Shown: positions 26,584 through 36,644 of the stretch, in pieces | Position numbering within the stretch: position 1 is the stretch's first letter | Layout: each line of letters opens with the position of its first letter | Origin: Mesorhizobium sp. | GTDB taxonomy: Bacteria > Pseudomonadota > Alphaproteobacteria > Rhizobiales > Rhizobiaceae | Direction of reading: 5' to 3' | DNA: 64,000 nt | NCBI GenBank assembly: GCA_004017535.1 | Contig: SAJS01000001.1 | Location: 620,001 to 684,000, forward strand | The notes under the pieces: model-generated | Databases searched by the model: none | Told to the model about the DNA's origin: nothing | The model's input: the letters and a program-made list of their open reading frames with translations, nothing else | Position numbers and translations under genes: made by a program

Positions 26584-27870
26584 TCACGACAGCTTCGCGA
26601 TGATCGCCCGCAGCGCCTCACCGAATTTGTGCACTTCCTCCACCGTGTTGTAGTGCACCAGCGAGGCGCGGATCGCGCCGCTGTCCATCGACAGGTTGAG
26701 CCGCTTCATCAGCCGCGGCGCATACATGTGGCCGTCGCGGATGCCGATCTGCAGGGCCGCCATCTCCTCGACGACCCGCTGCGGCGAAAGCTTGCCAATA
26801 TTGAAGCAGAAGGTCGGCACGCGCTCGTGGATGCGCGTCTCGTCCGAGACGCCGTAGATGGTCGCGCCGCAATCCTTCAGCACCTTCATCATCTCGCGCG
26901 CCAGCATCAGCTCGTAGTCGCGGATGGCGCTCATGCCGGCGACGATGTTGTCGCGGCGTGAGCGGTTGTTCTCGGGCAGGAAATTGCGGCCCACCGATTC
27001 CAGGTAGCGCACCGCCGCGTCCATGCCCGACACGTTCTCGTAGATGAAGGTGCCGGCCTCGACCTTGTAGGGCGGCTCGTCCGGAATGAAATCCTCGCGG
27101 AAGGTCGGCAGCCGCTTCAGCGTGTCGAAGCGGCCCCAGAGGAAGCCCATATGCGGCGAGAAATTCTTGTAGCCGGAGCAGACGAGGTAGTCGCAGTCCC
27201 AGGCTCGCACGTCCATCAGCCCGTGCGGGCCGTAATGCACGCAGTCGAGGAACACTTCGGCGCCTGCCGCATGCGCGATCCTGGCCACCGAGGCGACGTC
27301 GACGATCGAGCCGATCGAATGCGCCGTTACCGTGCAGGCCACGAGGCGGGTGCGCTCCGACACCAGCGGCTTGAGGTCGTCGACATGCAGGTTGCCGTCC
27401 TCGCGCATGCGCCACCATTTGAACTTCGCGCCGGCCGGCTCCAGTGCCAGCCAGGTGGCGATATTGGCGTCGTGATCCATGTCGGTGACGATGATCTCGT
27501 CGCGTCCCCCATCCGCGTCCTTGGCGAGCATCTGGCCGATGCCGAGGCTGACCAGGCGGATGAACGAGGTCGCGTTCATGCCGAAGCAGATTTCGGACGG
27601 GCTGTAGGCGTTGATCAGGAGCGCGACGCTCTCGCGCGCCGTCGCGACCGACTGGTCGACGGTGACGCTGCGGCCATAGCGGCCGCCGCGCTGCACATTG
27701 TGCGCCACCAGATGGTTGGTCACCGCATCGAGCACGCTCTGCGGAATCTGGGCGCCCGCGGCATTGTCCATGAAGATGAAGTCGCCGGCCCGCTGCAAGG
27801 CGGGAAACATGGCGCGGATCTTTTCGACCGGGAAGGCGGCGCTGGTGCTGTCGGTCTGATGCTTGTTCAC
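26584..27870 (-). CDS. Class-V aminotransferase / SufS-like PLP enzyme lacking the catalytic Cys
   Basis: 428 residues with a full SufS-like fold. The PLP lysine is in [13 protein letters not shown], the phosphate-site aspartate in [11 protein letters not shown], and the N-terminus has [14 protein letters not shown]. Where SufS has its sulfur-carrying Cys (GHHCAMP type), this protein reads GHMYAPRLM, so Tyr replaces Cys. It therefore should not be a desulfurase. More likely it is a C-S or C-N lyase, or a related amino-acid enzyme. It is the last gene of the minus-strand unit with the amino-acid importer and a class-I aminotransferase, under the palindrome at 30951. Confidence 0.75.
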   Translation of the reverse strand: MNKHQTDSTSAAFPVEKIRAMFPALQRAGDFIFMDNAAGAQIPQSVLDAVTNHLVAHNVQRGGRYGRSVTVDQSVATARESVALLINAYSPSEICFGMNATSFIRLVSLGIGQMLAKDADGGRDEIIVTDMDHDANIATWLALEPAGAKFKWWRMREDGNLHVDDLKPLVSERTRLVACTVTAHSIGSIVDVASVARIAHAAGAEVFLDCVHYGPHGLMDVRAWDCDYLVCSGYKNFSPHMGFLWGRFDTLKRLPTFREDFIPDEPPYKVEAGTFIYENVSGMDAAVRYLESVGRNFLPENNRSRRDNIVAGMSAIRDYELMLAREMMKVLKDCGATIYGVSDETRIHERVPTFCFNIGKLSPQRVVEEMAALQIGIRDGHMYAPRLMKRLNLSMDSGAIRASLVHYNTVEEVHKFGEALRAIIAKLS

Positions 27871-27919
27871 GGGGCAGGCTCCTGCGAGGGGCTTGGGCGG
27901 GGATGGGTATCGATGGCGG

Positions 27920-28594
27920 TCAGCGCGCTTTCTCGTCCTTGAAGCGGCGCTCGAGCAGGCTGACGAGGCGCACCATCGGCCAGAGGAAGATGAGGTAGAC
28001 CAACGCGGCGCCGATCAGCGGCGAGGGGTTGGCGTAGAGCGACTGCGCGTTGGTCGCTTCCTTCAGAAGTTCCGGCAGCGCCACGGTCGAGGCAAGCGAG
28101 GTATCCTTGAACATCGAGACGCAGTTGCTGGTCATCGGCGGGATGACGACGCGGATCGCTTGCGGCAGCACCACCTTGCGCAAGGTGAGCATGAAGGGCA
28201 GGCCGAGCGCCTGCGCCGCCTCGAACTGGCCCTTCGGGATGCTTTCGATGCCGGAGCGGAACACTTCGGCCGAATAGGCCGACATGATGATGGCGAAAGC
28301 GGTCACGGCCGATGCCCAGGACGACAGACGGATGCCGAGGAAGGGCAGCGCGTAATAGATCAGGATCAGCACCACCAGCACCGGCAGGGCGCGGAAGATG
28401 TCGGTATAGCCGATGGCGAGCCAGCGCAGCGGCTTCGGCGCATAGAGCCGCACCAGGCTGATCGCCAGCCCAACCGCGATGCCGATGACGATGCTCATGA
28501 TCCCCAGCAGTAGCGTGTTGAGGAAGCCGCGCAGCAGCGCCGGCAAACTCGACGCAATGACCTCGGGATTGAAGAAGGTGTCGATCAGCGACAT
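27920..28594 (-). CDS. Polar amino-acid ABC transporter permease (HisM/GlnP type)
   Basis: 224 residues from [20 protein letters not shown]; earlier in-frame starts give an unlikely N-terminus. About five membrane spans are seen, with the HisMQ-type EAA loop ([29 protein letters not shown]). It would carry amino acids across the inner membrane with the binding protein encoded upstream. A single permease implies a homodimer. No ATPase gene is in this unit, so the ATPase must be supplied from elsewhere. Confidence 0.88.
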   Translation of the reverse strand: MSLIDTFFNPEVIASSLPALLRGFLNTLLLGIMSIVIGIAVGLAISLVRLYAPKPLRWLAIGYTDIFRALPVLVVLILIYYALPFLGIRLSSWASAVTAFAIIMSAYSAEVFRSGIESIPKGQFEAAQALGLPFMLTLRKVVLPQAIRVVIPPMTSNCVSMFKDTSLASTVALPELLKEATNAQSLYANPSPLIGAALVYLIFLWPMVRLVSLLERRFKDEKAR

Positions 28595-28754
28595 GGGAGC
28601 ATTCCCGGACCGTGTTGCGTCATGCGATGTCCTGACAAGACCCGGACTACCCAAATCGGATTGGCCGAAAGCGTGGCGGTCCGGGGACGTCACGCGTCAA
28701 ACAAGATGTGCCGGCCTTTGGAGCCGGCACGTCGCTCGTTTTGCCCCTGGCCGC

Positions 28755-29552
28755 TCAGGCCTTGGGCAGCGGCATTTCCTTGACCGTCGAGGAATCTGCC
28801 GGCGCGTCGGTGCCGAACCACTTCTTGTGGATCGCGGCCAGAGTGCCGTCCTTCTTCATCGCCGTCAGCGCGTCGTTGAGCTTGCCGAGCAGCGGATGGT
28901 CCTTGCTCATCATCAGGCCGTACTGCTCGCCGGTCTTGATGCGTTCCTTGACGACGAGGTCCTTCATCTTCTGGAACGAATACTGCATGCCGGGGATGTC
29001 GCTGACGGCGGCATCGACGCGACCGGCGCTGAGGTCGAGCAACAGGTTCTGCTGCGTGTCATAGCCCTTCACGTCGCTGAAGCCGTCGGCAGCCTGATGG
29101 TTCTTGACCCAGGTCTCGCCGGTCGACCCGGAGAGCACGCCGACGACCTTGCCCTTTAGATCGGCTTCCTTGCTGATCGCGCTGTCGGTCTTGGTGGCGA
29201 TGCCCATGTCGGAATCATAGTAGGGCTGGGTGAAGGAGAGCGTTTTCAACCGCTCCGGGGTGATGGTGATCGACGAGATCGCGACATCGATGCGGTTGGA
29301 ACCGACAGCCGCGAACAGCGCCTGGAAGCCGAGATCGGCGATATCGGTGGTCATGCCGATGCGCTTGGCCGCTTCATTGACGATGTCGACCTCGAAGCCT
29401 TCGAAAGTGCCGCTCTCGTTCTTGTATTCGAAAGGCGGATTGGTCGGGTAGGCGCCGACATTGAGCACATCGGCGGCATAGGCCGTGGCGGGACCGGTGG
29501 CGATGCCGATGGCGGCGGCCAGAACAAGCAGATTGCGACGCGTAAAGCTCAT
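28755..29552 (-). CDS. Amino-acid ABC transporter periplasmic binding protein
   Basis: 265 residues with a signal peptide (MSFTRRNLLVLAAAIGIATG; the TRRNLL start is close to a Tat motif). It is a family-3 solute-binding protein: YPTNPPFEYKNESGTFEGFEVDI, the ligand-Arg region, and VVGVLSGSTGETWVKNHQ. It binds an amino acid or related small acid in the periplasm. Its AGAGGGAAACC ribosome site is good. Neighbouring aminotransferases and the aromatic island suggest an aromatic or anthranilate-like ligand, but this is inference. Confidence 0.87.
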   Translation of the reverse strand: MSFTRRNLLVLAAAIGIATGPATAYAADVLNVGAYPTNPPFEYKNESGTFEGFEVDIVNEAAKRIGMTTDIADLGFQALFAAVGSNRIDVAISSITITPERLKTLSFTQPYYDSDMGIATKTDSAISKEADLKGKVVGVLSGSTGETWVKNHQAADGFSDVKGYDTQQNLLLDLSAGRVDAAVSDIPGMQYSFQKMKDLVVKERIKTGEQYGLMMSKDHPLLGKLNDALTAMKKDGTLAAIHKKWFGTDAPADSSTVKEMPLPKA

Positions 29553-29640
29553 TTGGTTTCCCTCTGGGTCTTCCCTCTGTTGTCGATCGGGCGGGGCTTG
29601 CCCCGCACGGTTTGTTGCCGTCCCGCCTCCCAGCGGGGCG

Positions 29641-30840
29641 TCAATTCATGGCGGCGACCATGCGCTCGAGCGCCGTTTCTATCTGACCGCTGTCGCGGCA
29701 CACACACATGCGCAGGAATGCCGCCGCCGAATTTCCAAACAGGTGGCCGGGCGCCAGCCCGACGCGCGCTGTCTCCAGTATCCTGGCGCAGACCTGCCGC
29801 GCATCGGCTTCGCCTTCCATGGCGAAGAATGCGTACATGCCGCCGCGTGGCTTGGTCGGCAGGATGACGCCGGGGATCCGGGCCAGCCGGTCATAGGCGA
29901 GGTCGAGCCCGGTCCTGATCCGTTGCCTGATGTCTTCGACCAGCGGCTCGCCCTGGCGGATCGCCGCCACGGCGCCGGCCTGGATCGGCGCGGCGGTGCC
30001 GCTGTTGATGTACTGGGTCATGGCGCCGAGCTGGTCGGCAACGCCCGACGGATGCGTCAGCCAGCCTATGCGCCAGCCGGTCATCGCCCAGGCTTTCGAA
30101 AAACTGTTGACCGACAGCACCCGGTCGCCGTCCTCGGCGATCTGCAGGATCGAGGGTGCGACGTCGCCGTCGAAATAGAGCCGGCCATAGACCTCGTCGG
30201 AAATGATCCAGATGCCGGTGCGCCGGCTGAAATCAAGCAGCGCCTGCATCTCCTCGCGCGACGCGGTCCAGCCGGTCGGGTTGGACGGCGTCGACAGGAA
30301 GATCGCGCGGGTGCGCGCGTCGCAGGCGGCGAACAGCCGGTCGAGGTCGAGCCGCCAATCATCCTTGAAGTCGAGCGGGAGCGGCCGCGGCTCGCCGCCG
30401 ATCAGGTGGATGGCGTTGTGGATGTTGGGCCATTGCGGCGCGACATAGACGACATTGGTGCCGGTATCGACCAGCAGCTCCAGGGCAAGATAAAGCGCCT
30501 GCATGCCGCCCGGCGTGACCGTGGTGCGTGCGATCGGGATCGGGCGGCCATGGATGCGCGTCTGGTATTCCGACAGCGCTTCATTCAGCGGGCCATGCCC
30601 GCGCATGTTGGGGACGTAGAAGGTCAGGCCTTCGTCGAAGGCCGCCTTTGCCGCGTCGCGGATGAAGGCCGGCGTCACCACGTCGCCTTCGCCGTACCAG
30701 AGCGCGATGACATCGCCGAGCTCGCGCGCGCGGACCGCGAGGTTGGCGATGTTTTCCGTGTGCAGGTCGCGGATCTGGGCGCGCACGCCATCGAAGGCAT
30801 AGCGCGCGCTGGACGACGACTGGGGCAACACAAACGACAA
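29641..30840 (-). CDS. Class-I/II aminotransferase
   Basis: About 399 residues if translation starts at the TTG at 30840, which has GGAAGGGG 9 bases before it; no ATG fits, and the upstream frame crosses the operator at 30951. It has the aspartate-aminotransferase fold: the PLP lysine is in VNSFSKAWAMTGWRIGW, the site aspartate in IISDEVYGRLYFD, and STPSNPTGW is present. It would exchange an amino group between an amino acid and a 2-oxo acid. In this setting an aromatic amino acid such as tryptophan is plausible. It is the first gene of a four-gene unit. Confidence 0.83.
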   Translation of the reverse strand: MSFVLPQSSSSARYAFDGVRAQIRDLHTENIANLAVRARELGDVIALWYGEGDVVTPAFIRDAAKAAFDEGLTFYVPNMRGHGPLNEALSEYQTRIHGRPIPIARTTVTPGGMQALYLALELLVDTGTNVVYVAPQWPNIHNAIHLIGGEPRPLPLDFKDDWRLDLDRLFAACDARTRAIFLSTPSNPTGWTASREEMQALLDFSRRTGIWIISDEVYGRLYFDGDVAPSILQIAEDGDRVLSVNSFSKAWAMTGWRIGWLTHPSGVADQLGAMTQYINSGTAAPIQAGAVAAIRQGEPLVEDIRQRIRTGLDLAYDRLARIPGVILPTKPRGGMYAFFAMEGEADARQVCARILETARVGLAPGHLFGNSAAAFLRMCVCRDSGQIETALERMVAAMN

Positions 30841-30950
30841 GGACTGAAACCCCTTCCACCCGGGCGACGACGGACCGACAGGAAAACCGCTCTGCCGCGG
30901 CAGCCGCCATCCGGATGCTATCCAAAGTGCCGCGCTTTTCAAGGCAAAAG

Positions 30951-30964
30951 TTTTAAGCTTAAAA
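30951..30964. promoter_or_regulatory. Island operator, site A (TTTTAAGCTTAAAA)
   Basis: Perfect 14-bp palindrome in the promoter region of the class-I aminotransferase unit, about 110 bases before its start. Sites B, C and D share its core. It is the probable binding site of a MarR protein of this island. Confidence 0.7.
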
Positions 30965-31008
30965 AATTTGGCGCCCCTGCTGCCCAACGGATGCGGGTCG
31001 CGTCCCTT

Positions 31009-31770
31009 TTACGCCAGCTCGTCGCGCGCCGCTGCAGAATTGGCCGCCGCGCCGGCGCCAAGGAACATCGTGTCGCTGGCCAGCACGAAGAAGCTGGCGC
31101 CGAGGGCGCCCCAGCGGCCGACATTCTGCGGGCTGGCGCAGAATATGCCGGTCGTCCTGCCGCGCGCGAGCGCTGCGCCGATGATGCTCTTGATCGCCGC
31201 ATTGAGCTTGTCCGCGCCGGCAGGCCCGGCCGCGTCGATCGACACCGAGAGATCGCCCGGGCCGACGAAGATCAGGTCGACGCCGTCGACGGCGGCGATT
31301 GCTTCGATGTTGGCGAGACCTTCCGCCGTCTCGACCTGGACCGCGACGACGATCCGCTCATTGGCGGCGGCAAGATATTCGGGAATGCGATAGCCATAGC
31401 CGGCGGCGCGACCGGGACCGACCCCGCGTTCGCCGAGCGGCGGATAGCGCGAGGCCTTCACGGCAAATGCGGCCTGCTCTGCGGTCGAGACACGCGGCAC
31501 AAGCACGCCCTGCGCGCCGCTGTCCAGCGCCGCCTGGATCGCCTCCGGCGCATGGCCGGGAACGCGCACCATGGCCGGCACGCGATGCACGTCGGCTGCC
31601 CGCACCATGGCCTCGATCGTCTCGCGCGAGATCTGGGCGTGTTCCCAGTCTATGCAGAGGAAATCGAGCCCGGACGATGCCATGACTTCGACGGCAACCG
31701 GATGGGGGACAGCGGAAAAGGACCCGACGAGGTTGGTCCTGCTGATGCATTTCTGGCGGAACTCGCTCAT
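31009..31770 (-). CDS. HpcH/HpaI-family aldolase
   Basis: 253 residues from MSEFRQKCISRTNLVGSFS, with GGGG upstream of the ATG. It is a class-II, metal-dependent pyruvate aldolase fold. FLCIDWEHAQ has the metal or substrate acid, VLVPRVSTAEQA and VQVETAEGLANIEAI (Glu ligand) follow, and VDLIFVGPGDLSVSI supplies the Asp. Family members cleave 4-hydroxy-2-oxo acids (such as 4-hydroxy-2-oxoheptanedioate) to pyruvate and an aldehyde. It is divergent from the LLM monooxygenase, sharing operator site B, and is probably a lower-pathway enzyme of the island. Confidence 0.87.
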   Translation of the reverse strand: MSEFRQKCISRTNLVGSFSAVPHPVAVEVMASSGLDFLCIDWEHAQISRETIEAMVRAADVHRVPAMVRVPGHAPEAIQAALDSGAQGVLVPRVSTAEQAAFAVKASRYPPLGERGVGPGRAAGYGYRIPEYLAAANERIVVAVQVETAEGLANIEAIAAVDGVDLIFVGPGDLSVSIDAAGPAGADKLNAAIKSIIGAALARGRTTGIFCASPQNVGRWGALGASFFVLASDTMFLGAGAAANSAAARDELA

Positions 31771-31829
31771 GCCGATCCCCTTTTCATATTGCCCAATCCA
31801 TATCCGCAAACGACGACGAGGCGAAGCTA

Positions 31830-31843
31830 TTTCAGGCTTGAAA
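31830..31843. promoter_or_regulatory. Island operator, site B (TTTCAGGCTTGAAA)
   Basis: Palindrome with one mismatched pair; extended symmetry gives TATTTCAGGCTTGAAATA at 31828-31845. It lies in the divergent promoter between the aldolase (start 31770) and the LLM monooxygenase (start 31893), so one site could control both. Confidence 0.7.
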
Positions 31844-31892
31844 TATTTTCACGCCGGCCTAGCGTGTGGCGTTCCGCCCGAGAGTTTCCAAG

Positions 31893-32984
31893 ATGATCAA
31901 AGCGCATCCCCTGCATGGCCTGAACAGACTGAAGCTTGGCGTGTTCTCGACCAACGCGGATGGCGGGCTTGCCATCACCGACGTGCCGGAGCGCTGGACG
32001 GCAAGCTGGCAGGACAATCTGACGGCGGCCCAGATCGCCGACCGCGCCGGGCTGGAATTCATGCTGCCGATCGCGCGCTGGCGCGGTTTCGGCGGCCGCA
32101 ACAAGGTGCGCGAATTCTCGTTCGAGACTTTCACCTGGGCGGCAGCCCTTGCCGCGGCCACGGAGCAGATCGGCCTGTTCATGACGGTGCATGTGCCGCT
32201 CGTGCATCCGCTCTACGCCGCCAAGGCGCTGGCGACGGTCGACCATATCAGCCAGGGCCGCGCGGGGCTCAACATCGTCTGCGGCTGGAACCCGAAGGAA
32301 TTCGGAATGTTCGGCACGCCGCTGGTCGAGAAGGGGTACGACCAGGCGGCCGAATGGATCGAGATCCTGGAGCGGCTTTACGCGTCGAGCGAGCCGCTCG
32401 ATTATGAGGGCGCCTATTATCGCCTGAAGGAGGCGGTGAGCCGGCCGGCCAGTCTACAGGTGCCGCGTCCGGTGACCATGAACGCCGCTTTCGGCGGCCC
32501 GGGCCGCGACTTCGCCGCCGCCCGATGTGATTATCTGTTCACGACCTTCTCCGAGATGAGCGATGCCGGCAAGCATGTCGCCGATATCGGCGAGCGCGCC
32601 GCCAAGGTCGGTCGTGACGTCGGCGTCTACACCGTGGCGCATGTCGTCTGCCGCGCGACGATGGAAGAAGCGCAAGCCTATTACACGCGCTACGCCGTCG
32701 CGATGGCCGACCACGAAGCCGTCGACGCCCACATGGCCGGCAAGAAGGAATTCTCGCAGTCGCATGACCCGCACGCCTATGACCGCTACCGCCAGCGCTT
32801 CGCCGGCGGTGCCGGCACCTATCCGCTGGTTGGAACCCCCGAAACGATTGCCGCCGACATGGCCGAAATAGCCGGGCATGGCTACCAGGGAATCGCGCTG
32901 TCCTTCGTCAACTACACGCAGGAGCTGCCCTATTTCTGCGATCACGTTCTGCCGCTCCTGAAGCAGGCCGGGCTGCGTCAGTAG
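31893..32984 (+). CDS. LLM-class flavin monooxygenase (RutA/SfnG-like)
   Basis: 363 residues from MIKAHPLHGLNRLKLG; a GTG 27 bases earlier is an alternative. It is a bacterial-luciferase-like TIM barrel using FMNH2. The N-terminal LKLGVFSTNADGGLAIT and LNIVCGWNPKEFGMFG resemble the RutA, SfnG and alkanesulfonate monooxygenase group. It would need a separate flavin reductase, which is not seen here. RutA relatives open N-heterocyclic rings or attack amides, so a nitrogen heterocycle or C-S substrate is possible. Its stop abuts that of the Rid gene on the other strand. Confidence 0.85.
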   Translation: MIKAHPLHGLNRLKLGVFSTNADGGLAITDVPERWTASWQDNLTAAQIADRAGLEFMLPIARWRGFGGRNKVREFSFETFTWAAALAAATEQIGLFMTVHVPLVHPLYAAKALATVDHISQGRAGLNIVCGWNPKEFGMFGTPLVEKGYDQAAEWIEILERLYASSEPLDYEGAYYRLKEAVSRPASLQVPRPVTMNAAFGGPGRDFAAARCDYLFTTFSEMSDAGKHVADIGERAAKVGRDVGVYTVAHVVCRATMEEAQAYYTRYAVAMADHEAVDAHMAGKKEFSQSHDPHAYDRYRQRFAGGAGTYPLVGTPETIAADMAEIAGHGYQGIALSFVNYTQELPYFCDHVLPLLKQAGLRQ

Positions 32985-33380
32985 TCAGTCAGGTATGACT
33001 GCGGTCGCCTGGATCTCGACCTTGGCGCGGTCCTCGACCAGCGCCACCACCTGCATGGCCGCCATCGCCGGAAAGTGCCGGCCGATAATGGCGCGATAGG
33101 CCTCGCCTATGCCTTTGAGGTTACCGACATATTCGGCCTTGTCGGTGAAGTACCAGGTCATCGAGGTGATGTGCCGCGGCTCGCCGCCGGCTTCGGCCAG
33201 CACTGCGACGACGTTGGCGAGCGTCTGGCGCACCTGGCCGACGAAGTCGTCGGTCTCGAATTTGCACTCGGCGTTCCAGCCGACCTGGCCGCCGATAAAG
33301 ACAAGCCGGCCACGCGCGGCCACGCCGTTGGCATAGCCGACCGGCTTGGCCCAGCCCTCAGGCTGCAGGATGGTGTGCAT
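32985..33380 (-). CDS. Rid-family (YjgF/2-aminomuconate deaminase-like) protein
   Basis: 131 residues from MHTILQPEGWAKPVGYANG, chosen over an upstream ATG at 33419 because GGGGGAG directly precedes it. It has the trimeric YjgF/YER057c/UK114 fold. The arginine that RidA uses for imine hydrolysis (in a PAR-S context) appears as Met (FPAMAAMQVVALV), so it belongs to a non-RidA subfamily such as Rid4-7. It may hydrolyse an enamine or imine formed from the 2-amino ring intermediate, releasing ammonia. It is the last gene of the 2-aminobenzoyl-CoA unit. Confidence 0.83.
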   Translation of the reverse strand: MHTILQPEGWAKPVGYANGVAARGRLVFIGGQVGWNAECKFETDDFVGQVRQTLANVVAVLAEAGGEPRHITSMTWYFTDKAEYVGNLKGIGEAYRAIIGRHFPAMAAMQVVALVEDRAKVEIQATAVIPD

Positions 33381-33415
33381 GTCTCCCCCCATTTCAGATG
33401 CGGTTGGCATAGGTT

Positions 33416-34564
<1,149 letters not shown>

Positions 34565-34603
34565 TTGCGCCTCCGCAGTTCTGCGAGGTCTGTGCACCCA
34601 TCC

Positions 34604-35416
34604 TCAATTCCCCTCGAACACCGGCTTTTCCTTGGCGACGAACGCCTTGTAGGCCCGCTCGAAATCGCCGGTCTGCATGCAGATCGCCTGCGCTTGCGCT
34701 TCCGCCTCGATCGCCTGGTCGAGACCCATCGACCATTCCTGGTTGAGCTGCGTCTTGGTGATGCCATGCGCGAAGGTCGGGCCTGAAACGATGCGCGCCG
34801 CCATGTCGAGCGCGTCGGCTTCGAGCGCTGCCGCAGCGACCAGGCGGTTGTAGAACCCCCAGCGCTCGCCTTCGGCAGCGCTCATGGTTCGGCCGGTATA
34901 GAGCAGCTCGGCGGCGCGGCCCTGGCCGATGATGCGCGGCAGGATCGCGCAGGCGCCCATGTCGCATCCGGCGAGCCCGACACGGGTGAACAGGAAGGCT
35001 GTCTTTGCTTCAGGGGTGGCGATGCGGATGTCGGAGGCCATGGCGATGATGGCGCCGGCGCCGACCGCCACGCCGTCGACGGCGGAGATGATGGGCTTGC
35101 CGCAATTCAGCATCGCCTTGACGAAATCGCCCGTCATGCGCGTGAAGGCCAGCAGCGCCTTCATGTCCATCTTGACCAGCGGCCCGATGATGTCATGGAC
35201 ATCGCCGCCAGAGCAGAAATTGCCGCCATTGGGCAGGAACACGACGGCGTCGACATCGTCGGCATAGACGAGGTCGCGAAACGTGTCGCGCAGCTCGGCA
35301 TAGCTGTCGAAGGTCAGCGGGTTCTTGCGCTCCGGCCGGTCGAGCCGGATCTTCGCGATCCGGCCTTCGACCTCCCAGAGAAAGTGCTTCGGCTTGAGCT
35401 TTGCCATGGCGCTCAT
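34604..35416 (-). CDS. Enoyl-CoA hydratase/isomerase (crotonase) family protein
   Basis: 270 residues from [20 protein letters not shown], overlapping the MarR stop (ATGA). Crotonase fold: oxyanion-hole segments are [11 protein letters not shown] and [19 protein letters not shown]. Where hydratases carry the first catalytic Glu (GLPE type) this one has [16 protein letters not shown], so the residue is not Glu. It may therefore do a different crotonase reaction such as ring opening or C-C hydrolysis. It sits in the 2-aminobenzoyl-CoA unit. Confidence 0.85.
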   Translation of the reverse strand: MSAMAKLKPKHFLWEVEGRIAKIRLDRPERKNPLTFDSYAELRDTFRDLVYADDVDAVVFLPNGGNFCSGGDVHDIIGPLVKMDMKALLAFTRMTGDFVKAMLNCGKPIISAVDGVAVGAGAIIAMASDIRIATPEAKTAFLFTRVGLAGCDMGACAILPRIIGQGRAAELLYTGRTMSAAEGERWGFYNRLVAAAALEADALDMAARIVSGPTFAHGITKTQLNQEWSMGLDQAIEAEAQAQAICMQTGDFERAYKAFVAKEKPVFEGN

Positions 35417-35877
35417 TCGCGTCCCTCCCAATTGCTGCGGAACGATTTCAGCATGCCGGTGAGCCGCTTCGCTTCCTCCTCGCTGACACCGCCGAGCAGC
35501 TCGCCGACCCAGCCCTCATGGACGGCCGCGATCTTCGCGAAAGCTTTGCTGCCTTCCTCGGTCAGCCGCACCATCGATGTGCGGCGGTCGCCGTTGCGGC
35601 GCGCGCGCGTCACCAGCCCTTCCGAAACCAGCCGGTCGACGATGCCCGTCACATTGCCGTTCGACACCAGAAGGAAGCGCGACAGGTCGCTCATCAGCAT
35701 CCCTTCCGGTACGCGGTAGAGCGCCGCCATCACGTCGAAGCGCGGCAGCGTGGTGTCGAATTCCTTCTTCAGCCGTTCGCGCAGCTCCGCCTCGATGGTG
35801 CGCGAGGCGCGCAGCAGGCGGATCCACAACCGCAGCCTCTCCTTGCCCGGCCCGGTGGAGGTCGGTCCCGCTACCAT
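35413..35877 (-). CDS. MarR-family regulator (first of two in the island)
   Basis: 154 residues from [19 protein letters not shown]; the start lies inside the end of the SDR gene, overlapping by 7 bases. The winged HTH is visible in [35 protein letters not shown], with the dimer helices at both ends. MarR proteins usually repress catabolic operons and are released by an aromatic acid or its CoA ester. Being inside the 2-aminobenzoyl-CoA unit behind operator site C, it may control itself and the other sites. Confidence 0.9.
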   Translation of the reverse strand: MVAGPTSTGPGKERLRLWIRLLRASRTIEAELRERLKKEFDTTLPRFDVMAALYRVPEGMLMSDLSRFLLVSNGNVTGIVDRLVSEGLVTRARRNGDRRTSMVRLTEEGSKAFAKIAAVHEGWVGELLGGVSEEEAKRLTGMLKSFRSNWEGRE

Positions 35878-36644
35878 GTCTCGCCTCCGGAAATGGAGAT
35901 TGCCTGTCCGGTGATCGATCGCGCCGCATCGCTGCACAGCCACAGCACCGCGTCTGCCACCTCGTCCGGCTGGATGAAACGTCCCTGCGGGTTCACGGCC
36001 GACAGGCTCTGCCTTGCTTCCGCTGCCGAGCGGCCGGTCTTTTCGACGATGCGTTGGACGGACTCCTCCAGCATGTTGGTCTCGACAAAGCCTGGGCAGA
36101 CGGCGTTGACCGTCACGCCCGACTTGGCGGTTTCGGCGGCCAAGGCGCGCATCAGCCCGACGACGCCATGCTTGGCGGCGACGTAAGGCGCGACATAGGC
36201 ATAGCCTTTCAGACCGGCGGTCGAGGCGACGAAGACGATATGGCCTGCCTTCCGCGCGAGCATGCCGGCCAGCGCCGGCTTCACCGTCAGGAAGGCGCCA
36301 GTGAGGTTGACGTCGAGCGTGCGCTGCCAGCCGGCCAAAGACGTCTTGTGCGCCGGCGCGCTGCCGGCCGTTCCGGCATTGGCGACGACGATGTCGAACG
36401 GTCCGCGCGCCGCCTCGGCCTGCTGATAAAGGCCCGCCATCGACGCCTCATCGGTGACGTCGGCGGCAATGCCGAGGATGCGGTCGCTTGCGCGAGCCAC
36501 CTTGGCAAGCTCCGCCTCGCGCCGCCCGCAGATCGTTACGTTCACGCCGGCTTCCGCCAGCGCCAGCGCGATGGCCTTGCCGACGCCGGAGCCGCCGCCG
36601 GTGACCAGCGCATGCTTCCCGGCAATTGCCCGCGCGGCGCTCAT
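35871..36644 (-). CDS. Short-chain dehydrogenase/reductase
   Basis: 257 residues from [20 protein letters not shown], overlapping the monooxygenase stop (ATGA). The NAD(P) motif [13 protein letters not shown]-type VVANAGTAG, catalytic Ser in VASTAGLKG and the Y-x3-K of [10 protein letters not shown] are all present. It would oxidise a 3-hydroxyacyl-CoA or reduce the oxo group of the ring product. The context suggests action right after the monooxygenase/reductase. Confidence 0.92.
   Translation of the reverse strand: MSAARAIAGKHALVTGGGSGVGKAIALALAEAGVNVTICGRREAELAKVARASDRILGIAADVTDEASMAGLYQQAEAARGPFDIVVANAGTAGSAPAHKTSLAGWQRTLDVNLTGAFLTVKPALAGMLARKAGHIVFVASTAGLKGYAYVAPYVAAKHGVVGLMRALAAETAKSGVTVNAVCPGFVETNMLEESVQRIVEKTGRSAAEARQSLSAVNPQGRFIQPDEVADAVLWLCSDAARSITGQAISISGGETW

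Noticed and set aside
26584-27870. Cysteine desulfurase (SufS) or kynureninase as name for the class-V enzyme
   Set aside because: The catalytic Cys is replaced by Tyr, which rules against a desulfurase, and the sequence follows SufS rather than kynureninase motifs. No suf genes are near.
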